Assembly: GCA_963691705.1 (NCBI GenBank)
Contig: OY829543.1
Location: 46,418,564 to 46,482,563 of the forward strand
DNA from: Viola odorata
Taxonomy: Eukaryota > Streptophyta > Magnoliopsida > Malpighiales > Violaceae
Direction of reading: 5' to 3'
Length of the DNA: 64,000 bases
The notes below the pieces were generated by a model that was given only the letters and a program-made list of their open reading frames with translations, had not been told where the DNA came from and made no database searches. Position numbers and translations under genes: made by a program. Positions 30,426-43,705 of this stretch are shown one piece after another (within the stretch, counting starts at the first letter, position 1; every line of letters begins with the position of its first letter).

Positions 30426-32332
30426 AAAAATGACCTAAGATAACGAAAAAAATAGTTTAAGTTTTATTTTCAATTTATTTTTGATTCTCTTTTTTAATAT
30501 TTTAGAAAACTCTTATTAATTTTTTAGGGAAGTTGATTGTTCCCTATTCGTTATATTTCTCTAAAATCTGCATAATTTTTTCTAAAAATATTTAATTATT
30601 AAAAATGTTAAAATTGTAACTTGCGCTGCGCATGATTAATTCACCCTAATTTTTTTATTCTTGAATATAATTAAACATAGTGGTTAACCACAAAAAAAGG
30701 TGTCCGTACAGATTTGACAGGCCCCAAATTGATTGGGATCTAACAAGTGCCCAATCAACTCCTTCGAAAGTGTCAAATATAAGTACTAACGTCATTTTTC
30801 ATTCCACATCAACCACCTAAAAAAACTACTAGTAACATATAGCCTCGGACCAACAAAAAAAAAATATAAATATAGTGGGCCATTGCATCCGCGAATTGGT
30901 AGTAAGATCTAATTTAGTTACCGAGTAGAAGGTTTTAAATAACCACAACGGCTATCATAATGAAAATTGAAATATAACGAAAATCGCGAGAAATAATAAT
31001 ATAACGTAACTATCGTGACCATTATGACTACAATTAATCTGTATATACTATAAACATTTACTGATAGAAAGTATTAATATTTCTCGTCAAATAAACATTT
31101 GAACTATTAAATTTGTAATTAACAAACATGTAGCTCAACTTTAAAATTTTAAAATGTTAGTAGAGTCTTACATAAGTATCTTTAATTTTAAAAAATCAAA
31201 ATATTAGTATAAATTATACGTAACAATACACTCATATGTAATTTATTTTTAGTATAAATTAATATTTAGTATGGTCATAATAAGGACAATAATAGTTATT
31301 ATTAGTGTTTTCTGTATCACCTTCTTTCTTGTATTTTTTATATTTTTATTGTATCAGTGGACAGTGGTAGTTGAAGTAAGCATATTCATAATAAAAGTAC
31401 ATGTATGTTGAAAGTTTTTTAGCACACTAGAGACGTTAAGAATGTAAAAATGAAAAAAAAAATTATCAAAATCTTAGTTATCTTGGCTATTTCATCATCT
31501 CAAGGTTTAGTATAAAATATAAGATTATAGACTTATAAAATGTTAATTAATAGGTCGATTATAACGAATAGATAATAGTTAATAGAAAAAATAACAAAAA
31601 ATAATAATATAACAGACGATATCGTGCAAAGCAAAAAGTTATATAACGGGAATAACGGAAACAAAAGGCCAAAATTAAGTTACATAACATAATAAACGAT
31701 ATTTAATACCATGATTGCAAGTTAACAATATTCTCACCCAATAGATAGGTCGTATTGTTGGTAATAAAAATATTAGTAAAATTTCGAGTTCGAGTCTCAT
31801 TTTTTTGTACAACAAAAATAATATCGATGATTATTAGTTTGATAAGTTGAAGTATTGATAAATACATGTATAAATTAAAAGATTTATGGTCTTCCAAAAT
31901 ATTTGTATAGGTTTATTCGAGGGGTAGTGTGAATTTCCAAATGCTACCGGATCAACACAAGGACCAAAACTTTTGAAGAAAAGGCCAACCACAAGCAGGT
32001 TGACACGTGCTCAATATTCTCATTAAGAGAAAGGAGATCTCGCAATTAATGAAATGAAACTTCAACAAACCCCACTAACTAGAGAAGATGATCAGTGCTG
32101 CTCCATCCAAATCACTTAAGCTAAACTCTGTATAGTAAGAAATGTAATAATTAGGATTGAATTAGTGCAAACTTAGAGATAATTAAAACTTGATTTCCAT
32201 TACTTTTTTGCCCCTTGAAACCAGGAATTGAATATGTTCAACCGGATTCCTTAAATTTGAGTAATCATAAAGAACCGAACCGATTTTATTTGTCGGTAAT
32301 AATAATCTTTCTTGTAAAACTAACAAAAGATA
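30426..32332. other. AT-rich intergenic DNA
   Basis: No gene seen. A further B-box-like GTTCGAGTCTC lies near 31788. Short open frames have no recognisable content. Confidence 0.35.
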
Positions 32333-33544
32333 CTCCCTCTGGTTCGTTACAATAGTCGTTCTAGCTTCCAAAAGCAGTCCCCCAACAAATGTCGTTCTCG
32401 GATCCCCATGTTGGAGAAGATGAGGGTGCCCTGCCTGCCTGCGCCGGTGACAACGACGGCTTGGCTTGACTTCGTTCCCTCTTTTTGTGTTTGAATCTGA
32501 AATTTGCGGGGGAACGAAAGCTTTTCCTTTTTCAATTTTCATTTTCCCTCTCTCTTATGCTTGAATCCGAAATTTGCATGGGAATGGAAGCTTTTCCTTT
32601 CTCAATTTTCATCTTCAATTTTCATTTTCTCTCTCTACGGGTTTCAATTTCTGGAGGGTGCTGGTTTGGTTTTGGTGTTGGAATTTCTTGAGGATGCTGA
32701 TTTGGTTTTGGTGTTGGAATTGGTTTGGTTTTGGTGTTGGAATTTCTGGAGGTGCTGATTTGGTTGGGTTTGTGTGGAGGAGAGAAGGAAGAAGGTGAAC
32801 AGAGGCGAGGAGGAAGAAGGTGAACAGTAAAGTTGTACCAAATTAATTATAATGGCACAATGGTAAATTAAAGTTTTCTATTTATTTATTCGGTTCGAGC
32901 TAATCGGGACGAGAAATTTTGCTCAAAACTGATAAAAACTAGAACAGTAAATACCGAAATGTGAAATAAAATAGAATAAAAGAAATGATACGAAATAAAA
33001 ATAGAAAAAATACTATATTATCAATAAATAAAAACTTAAAAAGAACATGAGAAATAAATTAATTATTTCGGGTTTGATCTGAATTCTTTATAAAGTAAAT
33101 AAAGTAAAATTTTATAAAGTAAATAAAGTAAAATTTTAAGTGCATAATCTATACTTAATGGCCTATTATGATTATTCACGCGTGTTGATTATTTATCAAA
33201 TAAAAACTCGTTTGGAAATGTAAAAGTAGAAGCAACTATATATGGAATTGCATTGATGCTCAAATCTGCTAGGCCAAGCCCGTGACCTAGCCAAGCTGAG
33301 TCTCCGTCTTCCATCTCCTCAAGCCATCAACTTGCATCAACCCAGCCGGTTTCAAGCCATCAACATGCATCAACCCAGCCGGTTTCAAGCCAGCAACTCT
33401 CAGAATTGAGCCAACCATCAGTTGTAAATAGCAAGGGAGGCTGGGAGTAGTATGGTCAAAAAATGCCTCTTTTTCTTCCCACTAATCATTTTCTTAAGCC
33501 GCGTGCAAAGAGCTAAAATGACGTTTATTAGGAACCGGAGGGAG
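32333..33544. mobile_element. Stowaway/Tc1-mariner-like non-autonomous element, about 1.2 kb
   Basis: The left end TA-CTCCCTCTGGTTC and right end GAACCGGAGGGAG-TA are inverted repeats flanked by TA, matching the CTCCCTCCGT-type ends of plant Stowaway elements. It is longer than a usual Stowaway MITE (under about 400 bp). The interior holds several short duplications: two copies of a unit of about 70 bp with GAAGCTTTTCCTTT (32500-32610), TTGGTTTTGGTGTTGGAATT repeats (32660-32750), AAGTAAATAAAGTAAAATTT (33090-33140) and CAACCCAGCCGGTTTCAAGC (33337-33395). No transposase. Confidence 0.55.
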
Positions 33545-33700
33545 TAAATTCATGATCATCATAATTGAAAAATTATAATTAATTTTGAGACCATGTAGTG
33601 TTTGTTGATTATTTGTGTGGTGGGAGTAGAATTAATAGCTAATTTCATTTTTTTTCCCTTCATTATTTCATGATGAATTTAAGAGTGTAATTTTTAATGA

Positions 33701-34193
33701 GCAAAATGACATAAAACAACCCTGAACTTTAATGTTTTATTTAAGTGGAATCCTGAACTATATTTTTGTTTAATTGCAACCCTGAACTTGTGCCCTTTTG
33801 TCATTTTACCCCCCTACCATAACTGAAATCCGATGTGGCACCGTTATGTGCCGTGTCAGCTACTATTCACGATGCCACGTCAGTGTGCCACATCACTTTT
33901 CAGGACACGTCAGCCTCCAAAATGACATAAAACAACCTTGAATTTTAATGTATTGATTAATCGCAACCCTTAACTTTATTTTTTTTATTTAATTACCCCC
34001 TTGATCATCGCTGACATGGCGTCGTGATAGTAGCTGACACAGCACATAACGGTGCCACATCGAATTTCAGTTACGGTAGGGGGGTAAAATGACAAAAGGG
34101 CACAAGTTCAGGGTTGCAATTAAACAAAAATATAGTTCAAGGTTCCACTTAAATAAAACATTAAAGTTCAGGGTTGTTTTATGTTATTTAGCC
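33701..34193. mobile_element. Fold-back MITE, about 490 bp
   Basis: Both halves are inverted copies. The left arm contains ACATAAAACAACCCTGAACTT and TTTTGTCATTTTACCCCCCTACC; the right arm carries their reverse complements, over arms of about 160 bp. The centre has GCCACGTCA strings. The target duplication is not clear, so superfamily is open. Confidence 0.6.
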
Positions 34194-36657
34194 ATTTTTA
34201 ATGGTTAAGTTTTTAATTGAAATCAATATTGGTTATATAGTAACAGATTTATCTACTCAAATTCAAGCATAAAAAAATCAAAAAATTATACTAAAAGCCT
34301 AACTTTACTCTAATAAAATTATTTTTCTACTTGAAAGGGCCAAAGAGGATATCAGAAAAGATAAAAGAAAGTTTTGTTTTAAACCCAAAACATTAACGGT
34401 AGAAGCTATAATTTTATGGACTAGTGCATTGTTGTCTTTATTTTCTAATTTTTGTATATATTTCAAGAAGAGAAAAACAACAAATTAACAAAAGCAAATT
34501 AAATGAGGACGTGGCGTGGAAATGTGGAATAGTCGCATGTGAAATGTCTCTGACCGGAGATTGAGATGGACCCGAAGAGGGGCTTTCGGGAACCATGTGT
34601 TGAATAAAGAGATCAAAAGCTAGGTTGACAAGACCATTCGCAATTATGTTCACTTCTTTATAAATATATACACTATCTAGACTTATTGACGTATACAAAA
34701 CAAAATACCACATAAGAAAGATGAGAAAAATAAAAAATAAATATAAGAGGAGTTGATCTTTTATTAGAATGAGATATTTTGAGGAAAAATGAACAACATC
34801 ATTTTATGAAGAAAGATTATAGGTTTTTATTTTTCCAACAAGTGGTAGTGGATTCGATTGTTCGATGGGCCCTACAGAATGATGAGCTTTCATGTGAGTG
34901 ACATACGGTGAAACCCCGAACTAAACTTGAAGTCGGTGGGTATTGGTGGTGTGCTCTTTGGTACTTAGTACGAGACCAAACATGATGTAAGAAGCTGCTA
35001 GCCGAACTTGAAAGCGGGTAGACCTTGGAGGTGAGCTATGTGGTGCTTAGTTCGGGGGGGAGATGTTGTGATAAATAGTGTACTTTGTGGTACTTTTTCA
35101 AGGGAAGTTTGTTGAGTTGTGCGAACCAAAATTACACTTCGGAAAAATAAAACAAATAAAAAATAAATATAAGAAAAGTTTATCTCATACTTGAATAAAA
35201 TATTTTAGGAAAACTGTAGGTGGTCAGACCCAAAGCAGACAATATTATTTTATGTAGAGTGATTGTGGGTTTGTAAGTGGGCAATATCATTCCATGTAAA
35301 GAAATTGTTCACTTTGCGGTTGGATATCAGTTTCAACCTAATGATGGTGATGATTCAAATTGTTGTCTTTTTCTCACCTTTTTTTTTTTACTTTGTTTAA
35401 CTGACAAATTTATGATTGATTTTTGTTATAGACATTTTTTACCTTAATTTCTGTTGCCGCCCGGCCAATGAAATACATAATTTAGTTTCCAAATATAAAA
35501 AAAGGTATTTATCTACATGAAGGAACGCTTAAGAGTTGGCCGGTCCAGTCCATCATCAGTCAACTAATATTAAGAAGCTCCATGGACAGTGATTAAGTTT
35601 AGCCCACCCAATATTGACTTTGAAAGTCAAGTCACACAGCCCAGGACCTCAATTCTTTTTTTTTTTTCCTTTTTTTGAGAAATCCTCCATTCTTTTTCCT
35701 AAAGGTTCGAAATTTTAAGTTCTAATTGAGGTCAAATTGAAATTTAAAAAAAACATATACAAACTGAAAAAAAGCGGGACTATACTATAAGGTATTTTAA
35801 TTTTATATAGTATATTATACACTAAATAATTCGTGCAAATAAAAAATATTAAAATATTCTTAAAAAAAAATCAAAATACTCATACAAAGAAGTGTTAGAT
35901 CAAATAACATTTTAAATTAAAAATAAAAAACTAAAAAACTAAAATATAAGGTAATGAATAATTTATATTGTAACAATGTATTTATGTTGTAAAAATGGAT
36001 GATTTTTTTTGCTAGGAATTTCACTCGATTTGATTATGTTTATTAATTTTCATATTATAAGAAATTAATAAAATAAATTTGAAGTCTAAAATAATAAGGT
36101 TATGATATACTTTTAAATTTAATTTACTAATTTAAATTAAATATATATTAAAGTATTATTTTAATAAAGTATATAAAAAATCTAGGAACATTTCGGGTTA
36201 TATCTATAAATAAAACATAATTTACCAATTGTATAAATACTACTACGATACATAGTTTTTGTAAATCAATTAAATTAATATATATTTGAAAGTTTTTAAG
36301 ATTTTAAATGTTTAATGCCAATTAATTTTATTCAATTCCAAAAGTTTTTTTTCCATTCAATTGAGTATTCCAAAATTTAACCATTTACTTTTTTAATATA
36401 GTTTTTAATTAATGTGATTTAATTCATAAATGATGATGATAGATAATAAATTATTTACTTATAGAAACAAATTAATTGGGAATTAAGTACTTTCTTTATA
36501 TATTTATAAATTTATGAAAATATTTTATGTGATTTTTAATAATTATGTTGAATGATATGATGATGGCATATTGAAAAATGATAGAAAGAGATAGGAGATT
36601 ATAAATTTTACATGGGATGGAAGGTTTGTCTCTAAAAAGTGTTGGACCGTGAGTGAC
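34194..36657. other. AT-rich intergenic DNA upstream of TH2
   Basis: No gene recognised; the minus-strand open frame at 34438-34713 has no domain I know. The section 34860-35060 is less AT-rich and contains two diverged copies of a phrase near CGAACTTGAAAGCGGGTAGACC, probably an old repeat. The proximal promoter of TH2 must lie at the right end, but I cannot place a TATA box. Confidence 0.35.
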
Positions 36658-36789
36658 ATGTACATTTTTGGTGCCTTTATTTCTTTCTCCGCGGGTTTGC
36701 TGTGTATTTTGCTCCTTTACAACCTAAACAAAAACCGTAACAACAAAAATGCCAACTCAGGCACAGAACACACACTCATCTCTTTCTTG

Positions 36790-36841
36790 ATGCGCCTTCT
36801 CTCTTTCCTCGCTCTTCCAAACCCAATCAAAACCTCACTAT

Positions 36842-36872
<31 letters not shown>

Positions 36873-39800
36873 CTTCTTTCCCGTTTCATCTCCATCTCTT
36901 CCCTTTTCAAGAATTCGCTTTTCTTCTCCCTTTTCATCTTCTTCTGCTCCTTCTTCTAAACCAACATCATTATTATCATCATCTTTGTCATCGATGCACA
37001 CTAGCAGCTCCAATGCAGAGGGTCTTCTTGCCACCAAGTTCTGGATCAAGTTCCGGAGAGAGTCTGTTTTCGCTATGTACACTCCCTTTGTCGTCTGTTT
37101 AGCCTCTGGCACTCTCAAGATTGATTCTTTCAGGCATTACATCGCTCAAGACTCTCACTTCCTCAAAGCCTTTGCTCACGCGTGAGTTTTTACTTGCTTC
37201 TTTTCCTTTCGTTCTGGGATTTCTGTCTTTTCTTTTTCTGCTCTACTCTATCTGTTATTGGGTCTATTTGTTGATGATTGTATGAAGTTAAGATTGTGTC
37301 TTTTGATTTGATGCCTTTGTTTCTCCTTATTTTTGTGTGAATTGGGTAGCTTGATGATGTTTGTTTTTAACCTATATGCTTTAAAAGAAAGTAAGCTGTG
37401 GTTATGTACGGAAATTTTAGTTGAGAGGACATGATCATGTGGCGTTGTGGGCAAAATGTCTCTCCAAGCTATTTGTGTGTACGCTGGTCTGAGGACTGGA
37501 TTACGTTTGGGGTTTTCCTCAAATTGGGATGTTTCCTTAATCTCAGGGAAATTGAATGACAGCTAGAGTGATGCTTGGTATTTTTAAATTATTCATAAAT
37601 GGTGTTGGAATGGTGTCCGCTTTTCTATTTTTGCTTTGTTCATAGACACGCATTTGAATTTTTAGTTTTGGACGCATTTTTAATTTCCCAGCTTTGGTGT
37701 TTTTAAGATGTAGAAAAATACAACCGAATAAGGTTTGGTTGACTTAGATCGCTCCATGGGGATGACCTGTGACTTTCACTGATTATTTAAAGAGAAAATC
37801 ATCTCAAAGCTTTAGCTCTCTATTCAGTAGCTGAGAATTATTCAAATGGATTTTTTTTGTCAATAATGCAAGACCAGATTGTTCTTTCAACATGTAGCAG
37901 ACTTATTCTTCCACTTAGACAACTAGTCAATTGGGGGTGACTGAGTTCAGTACCTTCCCCAAAATAAGAGATATGTTCACACATGAATCTTAAGTTGTAT
38001 TTTCATTTCTCCTTTGTCAGTTTCAGGAACTAATTGGCAGGTTAAACTTTTATTTGGTAAAAAAGTAAATACATTACTTGCGGTGATCCGAATAATGCAA
38101 ATTTAAAAACCATACTTTGTTTCTTACATAGCATTGTATCGTCATGCTATTAGATACTTATTTGTTACTGTTTCTTAGGTACGAGCTGGCAGAAGAGTGT
38201 GCTGATGATGATGATGCAAAGGTGGCTATTGCCCAATTGAGAAAGGGTGTCTTGGAGGAGCTAAAGATGCACGATTCATTTGTAAAGGTTAGATTAAAAA
38301 AGTTTTCACCACTTGTTTAACATAGATGAGGATAATATGACTTCATTGTTGTTTGTTGACTTATGCTACTATCTAATGAAGGGTAAAAAAGAATGCCACG
38401 AAGATAAATCAGACATGAAAACCTTTTTCCTACTGAACTGAAGCCACGGGAATAGATCATGTGTAGATTGCTGGATCTTGCATTGTAATCATGTCCTTAA
38501 CATGCAGTTTTGTTTCATTGAGCAGGTTATTTTAATAGTTAGTATGATATCTAAATTGGCTAGATGTCATATTGGGGTTAATAACATTGACAACTTCGCG
38601 ATGTGCTTAGATATATTAAATTGACAGATTGTTTTATTTGTTGGAGTAAAAACTACTATCAGGGAAAAAGATCATTTTCAAAATACAAGAAATGTAACCA
38701 GTGTGATCAAAGAGAAGCTCAGAAAATGCCAAGTTACTTTTTCATACTTTAGCAATGACCATTTGCTTGAAAAATAGAAGGAAACCTTTGATTCTCTCGC
38801 CACCTTACCTTATTTCTCTTATGTTTTAAACTTCTTCCTTTACCTCTTTTGCGTTTGTCAACTTCCTTTCTTCTTTTTTTAAACGTTTGGCCCTGCCATT
38901 TGTTATACAGTTCAGTGCACTATCTAATGATGAATCCTGCATTAACATGAACAGACATTTTTTAAATATAAAAAGTTTTTGAATTCTTTGAATTTGAGGT
39001 TTTTGTAGGAATGGGGAATAGACACTGGTAAGGATGGCACTATCAATTCAGCAACTACAAAATATACTGATTTTGTGTTGGCTACAGCCTCTGGCAAGGT
39101 TGAAGGAGTGAAAGGTGCTGGTAAACTTACAACTCCTTTTGAAAGAACAAAAATTGCAGCTTATACTCTGGGTGCCATGACACCTTGCATGCGACTGTAT
39201 GCCTTTCTAGGCAAGGAACTCCAGGTGCTGCTGAATTCAAATGATAATGATCACCCTTACAAGAAGTGGATTGACAGTTATTCAAGTGAGAATTTTCAGG
39301 TAGGTTAGCTCTAGAAGTGTAGTGCTATTTTTTGCATTTTGATTTGAATGTTAGATCTGATTATTATTACTTAAATGTCCCCCTTACCCTGATTTTCTCA
39401 ACTATTGTATTCTTGTAATCTAGGCATCAGCTCTGAAAACTGAAGACTTGCTCGACAAACTTAGTGTCTCCTTGACTGGCGAAGAGCTTGACATCATTGA
39501 AAAGCTTTACCATCAAGCAATGAAACTTGAAATAGACTTTTTCCTTGCACAATCCCTTGCTCAGCCTGTTGTAGTTCCTCTGGCAAAAGGGCTCAATCCT
39601 ACAAAGGATCGTCTCGTGATATTTTCTGATTTTGATCTGACATGCTCTGTTGTTGATTCATGCGCCATTTTGGCGGAGATTGCAATTGTGACAGCACCAA
39701 AATCTGATCAAGATCAATCTGAGAATCAGATTGCTCGCATGCCATCAGCTGAGCTTCGAAACACGTGGAATCTTCTTTCTGGCCAGTACACGGAAGAGTT

Positions 39801-40961
39801 TGAACAGTCCATTGATAGCATTTTGCCCCCTGAAAAAGGTATGATTAGTTACTGATCTTGTATGCTATTCAGGAGTTGTACTTTTGCTGTTGTATTGGGA
39901 AAGATTCTGCAGATGGTTTTTGGATGTTGCTTCCTCAAGTTGCTTTAACTTTCTTTGTTTTGCAGTTAAATTCAGCTATGACGTACTTCATAAAGCACTT
40001 GAGAAACTCTCTGATTTTGAGCGAAGAGCCAATTCAAGGGTGGTTGAGTCTGGAGTTCTCAAGGGTCTCAATCTTGAAGACATAAAGCGAGCTGGTGAGC
40101 GGCTGTCGCTCCAGGATGGTTGCACTAGTTTCCTTCAAAATCTTGTAAAGAGTGAAGAACTGGATACAGAAGTCCATGTGCTCTCATACTGTTGGTGTGC
40201 TGATCTCATCAGATCTGCATTTTCATCAGGTGTGTCCTTTCCTTTCAGAACTTTTGAATCAGAACTCCTAGAGCATATAAATTTACGCCAATCATTGAGC
40301 AATAGCATACAACGTTTTTCCTTAAAATGGCTTCTCAAGGGTAGTACCTGCCAGCTGACGTACAAAAGACAGCTATTTATATACTACTACAGTTTGATGC
40401 TTTCCATAAAATGCAGTTGTGTACATAAAACAGCAGTGGGGATTTGTCCCATTGTGACGATTACTAGCCTTCTAACTCCATCTAATTGTGACTTTTAATT
40501 CCCCGTTTCTCTGAGAGTAATGCTATGACTACATTTTTTCTTATGCAGGGGATTTGAATGTTCTGAATGTACATGCGAATGAGTTGACTTTCATAGAATC
40601 AATCTCGACAGGTGATATTGTTATGAACGTGGAGTCGCCCGTGGACAAAGTTCAAGCATTTCACAATATGTTAAGTGATTACAGCAAGGAAAGAACGAAT
40701 TTTACTGTTTATATTGGAGATTCAATTGGTGACTTGCTTTGTCTGCTTCAAGCAGATGTAGGAATTGTGATTGGATCTAGTTCAAGCTTAAGGAAAGTTG
40801 GAAGTGAATTTGGTGTATCTTTTGTGCCTTTGTTCCCTGGGGTGGTCGATAAACAGAAGGACTCTACTGAAGGAAGTAATTCAAATTGGAAGAGGTCTTC
40901 TGGCACTCTATACACAGCCTCTAGCTGGGCAGAGATACATGCCTTCATTTTGGGGCGGTAG
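36790..40961 (+). CDS. TH2: Bifunctional TH2 protein: TenA-like domain plus HAD thiamin monophosphate phosphatase
   Basis: Plant TH2 dephosphorylates thiamin monophosphate to thiamin, the last step before thiamin is pyrophosphorylated, and carries a TenA-like (thiaminase II-like) domain for salvage. Six exons with GT-AG borders: 36790-37181, 38179-38287, 39009-39299, 39424-39838, 39966-40229, 40549-40961, giving 627 aa, close to the family's roughly 615. The TenA domain starts around FWIKFRRESVF and includes AYTLGAMTPCMRLY. The HAD nucleophile motif is D333-F-D335-L-T and the later metal-binding motif is G-D548-SIG-D552. The first about 75 residues are Ser-rich and look like an organelle transit peptide; they contain ten consecutive His from a CAT repeat. 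An in-frame ATG at 36658 would add 44 residues. No lesion seen. Confidence 0.93.
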
Positions 40962-41201
40962 ATTAGTTATTTTTTCTTCTTTTTTTGGTGTCACACCTTG
41001 GCATGGCAGTAATAGAAATGATGGAATCATTTACATATATAATGTAATGCAGAAACGTGGCCAGTTTTATTATGGTCCACGGTAAGGTGCCTTTTGCCCT
41101 GTTGTTTTGGTCCAACATTTGCCCGTATATGGATAATATAGTAGTTTTCTTAAAAGTAAACTGTCCAATAACTATGATGTCTGCCATAGATTGGAGCTCA
41201 T

Positions 41202-41468
41202 CTATTTTTTTGTTCCACTTTCCTCATCTTGAATGCACCCAAAAGCCAGAGAACTTGATGGGATTCGATGTGCTGAAGAAGATGGATGGGTGGATAGAGG
41301 ATGAGAAGGAAGATGAGTTATTTGCTTTAGGATCTTTTGCTGTGCTTTTAGTATAGTGTCTGCGGACCGACGCTTTACAATTGCAGCACGAAGAGCTTTC
41401 GATGGAGACAGCTGGACATCAAAACTAGGTTCCCATCCTGACTCAAAATAAACAAATATTTTAGACAA
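41202..41468 (-). pseudogene. Fragment of a bromodomain GTE-type transcription factor (C-terminal region)
   Basis: The segment SFDVQLSPSKALRAAIVKRR followed by SADTILKAQQKILKQ matches the conserved region C-terminal to the NET domain in plant GTE8/9/10/11/12-type proteins, where LRAA-LK-RFADTILKAQ is characteristic. The following residues diverge at once into Ser/His/Pro-rich sequence. The bromodomain and NET domain are not nearby, so this is a displaced exon fragment. It lies 240 bp past the TH2 stop on the opposite strand. Confidence 0.5.
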
Positions 41469-42342
41469 TTTTTTGTTTTAGGATCTGATTCAAAAACAGG
41501 ACTTTAGTTGATTTCTGCTTGAAAAGCTGCAGCTTATTCTGATCGAATTTATTATCATGTGGAAGCCGGTGCCCAAACTCACATGATCTGGCCCCAGGAG
41601 CAGCCTCTATCCTTTGAGAGGTGAATTTTATGGTAAGCTTTTAGGGTATTGCACTTCCAGCAGCCATCATTGTGAGGAACACCCAAATTATCCTTCTACA
41701 AAGGGAGACAGAGCCAAGCAGTGCCCTACCGGAGAATATTGCCACTCATTAACAGAGAAAAAAAGGAATAAACAACCCTGCACAAATTCTGTAGCAGATG
41801 ATAAATACTAAAGAATCTTTACATGCTTCAGAACATGAGGAAAGACTAATTTTTTTACAGCCACATCCAAATTTAATGGCATAAACCAGCAAACACAAGA
41901 TGTATTATTTCATACAAGAATCAGATTGGGATACCTAACAGCTTAACTAACATCAACTAAGCATCGAACAGATTAAAAAAGAAAATAAGTTGGGAAATTA
42001 TCAGAGAATGCATTCATGTACTTGGAATGTATTCATTCATGCAATATTAGCTTAAATAGAGGAAAAAACAAATCCGGTTACGTTTTTACATAAATAAAAT
42101 CAAGGACAACATCCAGCAATTCAATTTTCCAAAAACCACACATTAACAGGGAAAATGCAAACCAAGTGAAAACCCAAATTAGGGTTTTAGGGTGCAAAAC
42201 CAAGTTATGCTCAAAATAAGAGCTTCAAGGCAGGAGATCAAGTTATGAATAAAATTAGGGTTTTACGTCTGCAAATCGAATCATGCAGAAGACAGCTATA
42301 AAACTATGTAACTCAAAGATCCAACAAAAACCCAGTTCAAAT
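41469..42342. other. Intergenic stretch
   Basis: No gene recognised. Moderately AT-rich with no clear repeat. Confidence 0.3.
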
Positions 42343-42468
42343 TCAGAAGCAAATTGGCACATCTGTCCTAGCCCAGCAGATCTCTGCATGTTTTCCTGCT
42401 TTTGCAAGTTTCTTCAATATTTTGTTTGGATCCGCTCTGCCTGTAACAATTGCCGTCCCTACAGAGCT
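42343..42468 (-). pseudogene. Heavy-metal-associated (HMA/HIPP-like) domain fragment
   Basis: The minus-strand frame SSVGTAIVTGRADPNKILKK followed by LAKAGKHAEICWA and a stop has the second half of an HMA fold: a VTG-AD-KILKKL helix, then K-GKHAE. In HIPP proteins this half follows a C-x2-C metal site encoded upstream. A TTGCTAG acceptor-like sequence precedes it, so it could be a last exon, but no first exon with the CxxC motif was found within 900 bp. Confidence 0.4.
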
Positions 42469-43405
42469 AGCAAGGTATTATTTATAAAGGATTGGAGAAG
42501 TCCTTGATGTATAAGAATTAAGAAAAACTAAACTATCTTGCTTCTCAAGAAACAAGTCCTATAAGGATTGCAAAAGAGCTTGTCCACTCTATTTAGAAAT
42601 CCTATAGTTATATATATTTATTTATTTACTGGGGAAAACATTGCTCATGGCCTTATATTGTTGGAATTTCATTTCATGAATTAAAATTTTAATAATTAAG
42701 TATTTTATTATTTAGCAAAGACTGGTTTGACAGAGTGCAAATATCATGGGTTTAATCCATATATTACGTTAATTAGTCTGTTTTTCTATTACACTCTCTT
42801 CTTTATGTTGGAAAATATTTCAAACGTGGGAAGTTATTGTAAATGTGTTAAATTTAAATTATTGACTCATTGGTTGTATATTAATTAAAAATAAATCTAG
42901 ATTTAAAATTTATAGTATAATAAAGATTAAATCAACGATATATCTTTAAATAAACAGATCTATATGGACTATCCTCACTATTTTTTTCCACTCGTATATT
43001 TATTTATTTATGGAAAGATGAAGTATTTATTGCCGCACAAAAAATTAATTATTCAAACACATATATAGTATATAAAAATGACGATTTAAGTTATTATGTA
43101 ATCCAATTAAATGGTCTAAAATTAAACAAAATAAATGGAAAAAACCAAACACAATAATTATTATAAAAAAAATTCTTTTTATTTTCTTCCTAGAACACCA
43201 ATAATCTCAACGAATATTTTTTAAATTTTAATAGAAATTATTTGCCCTCATAGATAAAATTTCACCGCAGTAACGATAACTTAGTGCAACAACGATAACT
43301 TTAATTACCAATTGCAAGTATCCCAAGCGAAAGCGGAAAACCCTACCTACTGAACTACTCCTATTAGGTTTAGGAAATCAGCCAATTTTGCTCTCCTTTG
43401 TCATC
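42469..43405. other. AT-rich intergenic DNA
   Basis: No gene or clear repeat; very low GC from about 42640 to 43200. Confidence 0.35.
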
Positions 43406-43408
43406 GAC

Positions 43409-43423
43409 CTTATATATATATAC
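43409..43423 (+). promoter_or_regulatory. TATA box of the B3 gene
   Basis: TTATATATATATACA about 85-95 bp before the ATG at 43506 and about 290 bp before the ATG at 43706; its spacing favours translation beginning at 43506. Confidence 0.4.
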
Positions 43424-43705
43424 ACTCTATTCTTAGTTACTTTTGCCTTATAATTAATTGATTCGTAGTTAATTTTTTCCCTGCAAGTTTTGTTGAAGTA
43501 AAAAGATGAGAGGAAGTTACTATTATAATGGGTCGTTTGAGAGGGAGGTTGAAGGGATAAGATGCAGGAATAAAAAAGAGGAGGAGAGATTGTTGACAGA
43601 GAGGGTTGTGCTGGATTTTGTGATGTGTCTTGCACAGGAAAAAAATAAAGATAAGTTGGGTTTTTTGTGCCAAGACGAAAGAGAAGCTGTTATCAAAACA
43701 GGGAC

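Noticed and set aside
32183..32841. Open frames inside the Stowaway-like element
   Set aside because: Reading frames follow the internal duplications and have no recognisable domain.
41057..41356. 99-codon plus-strand frame after TH2
   Set aside because: It is the antisense shadow of the GTE-like fragment, whose conserved motif reads on the minus strand.
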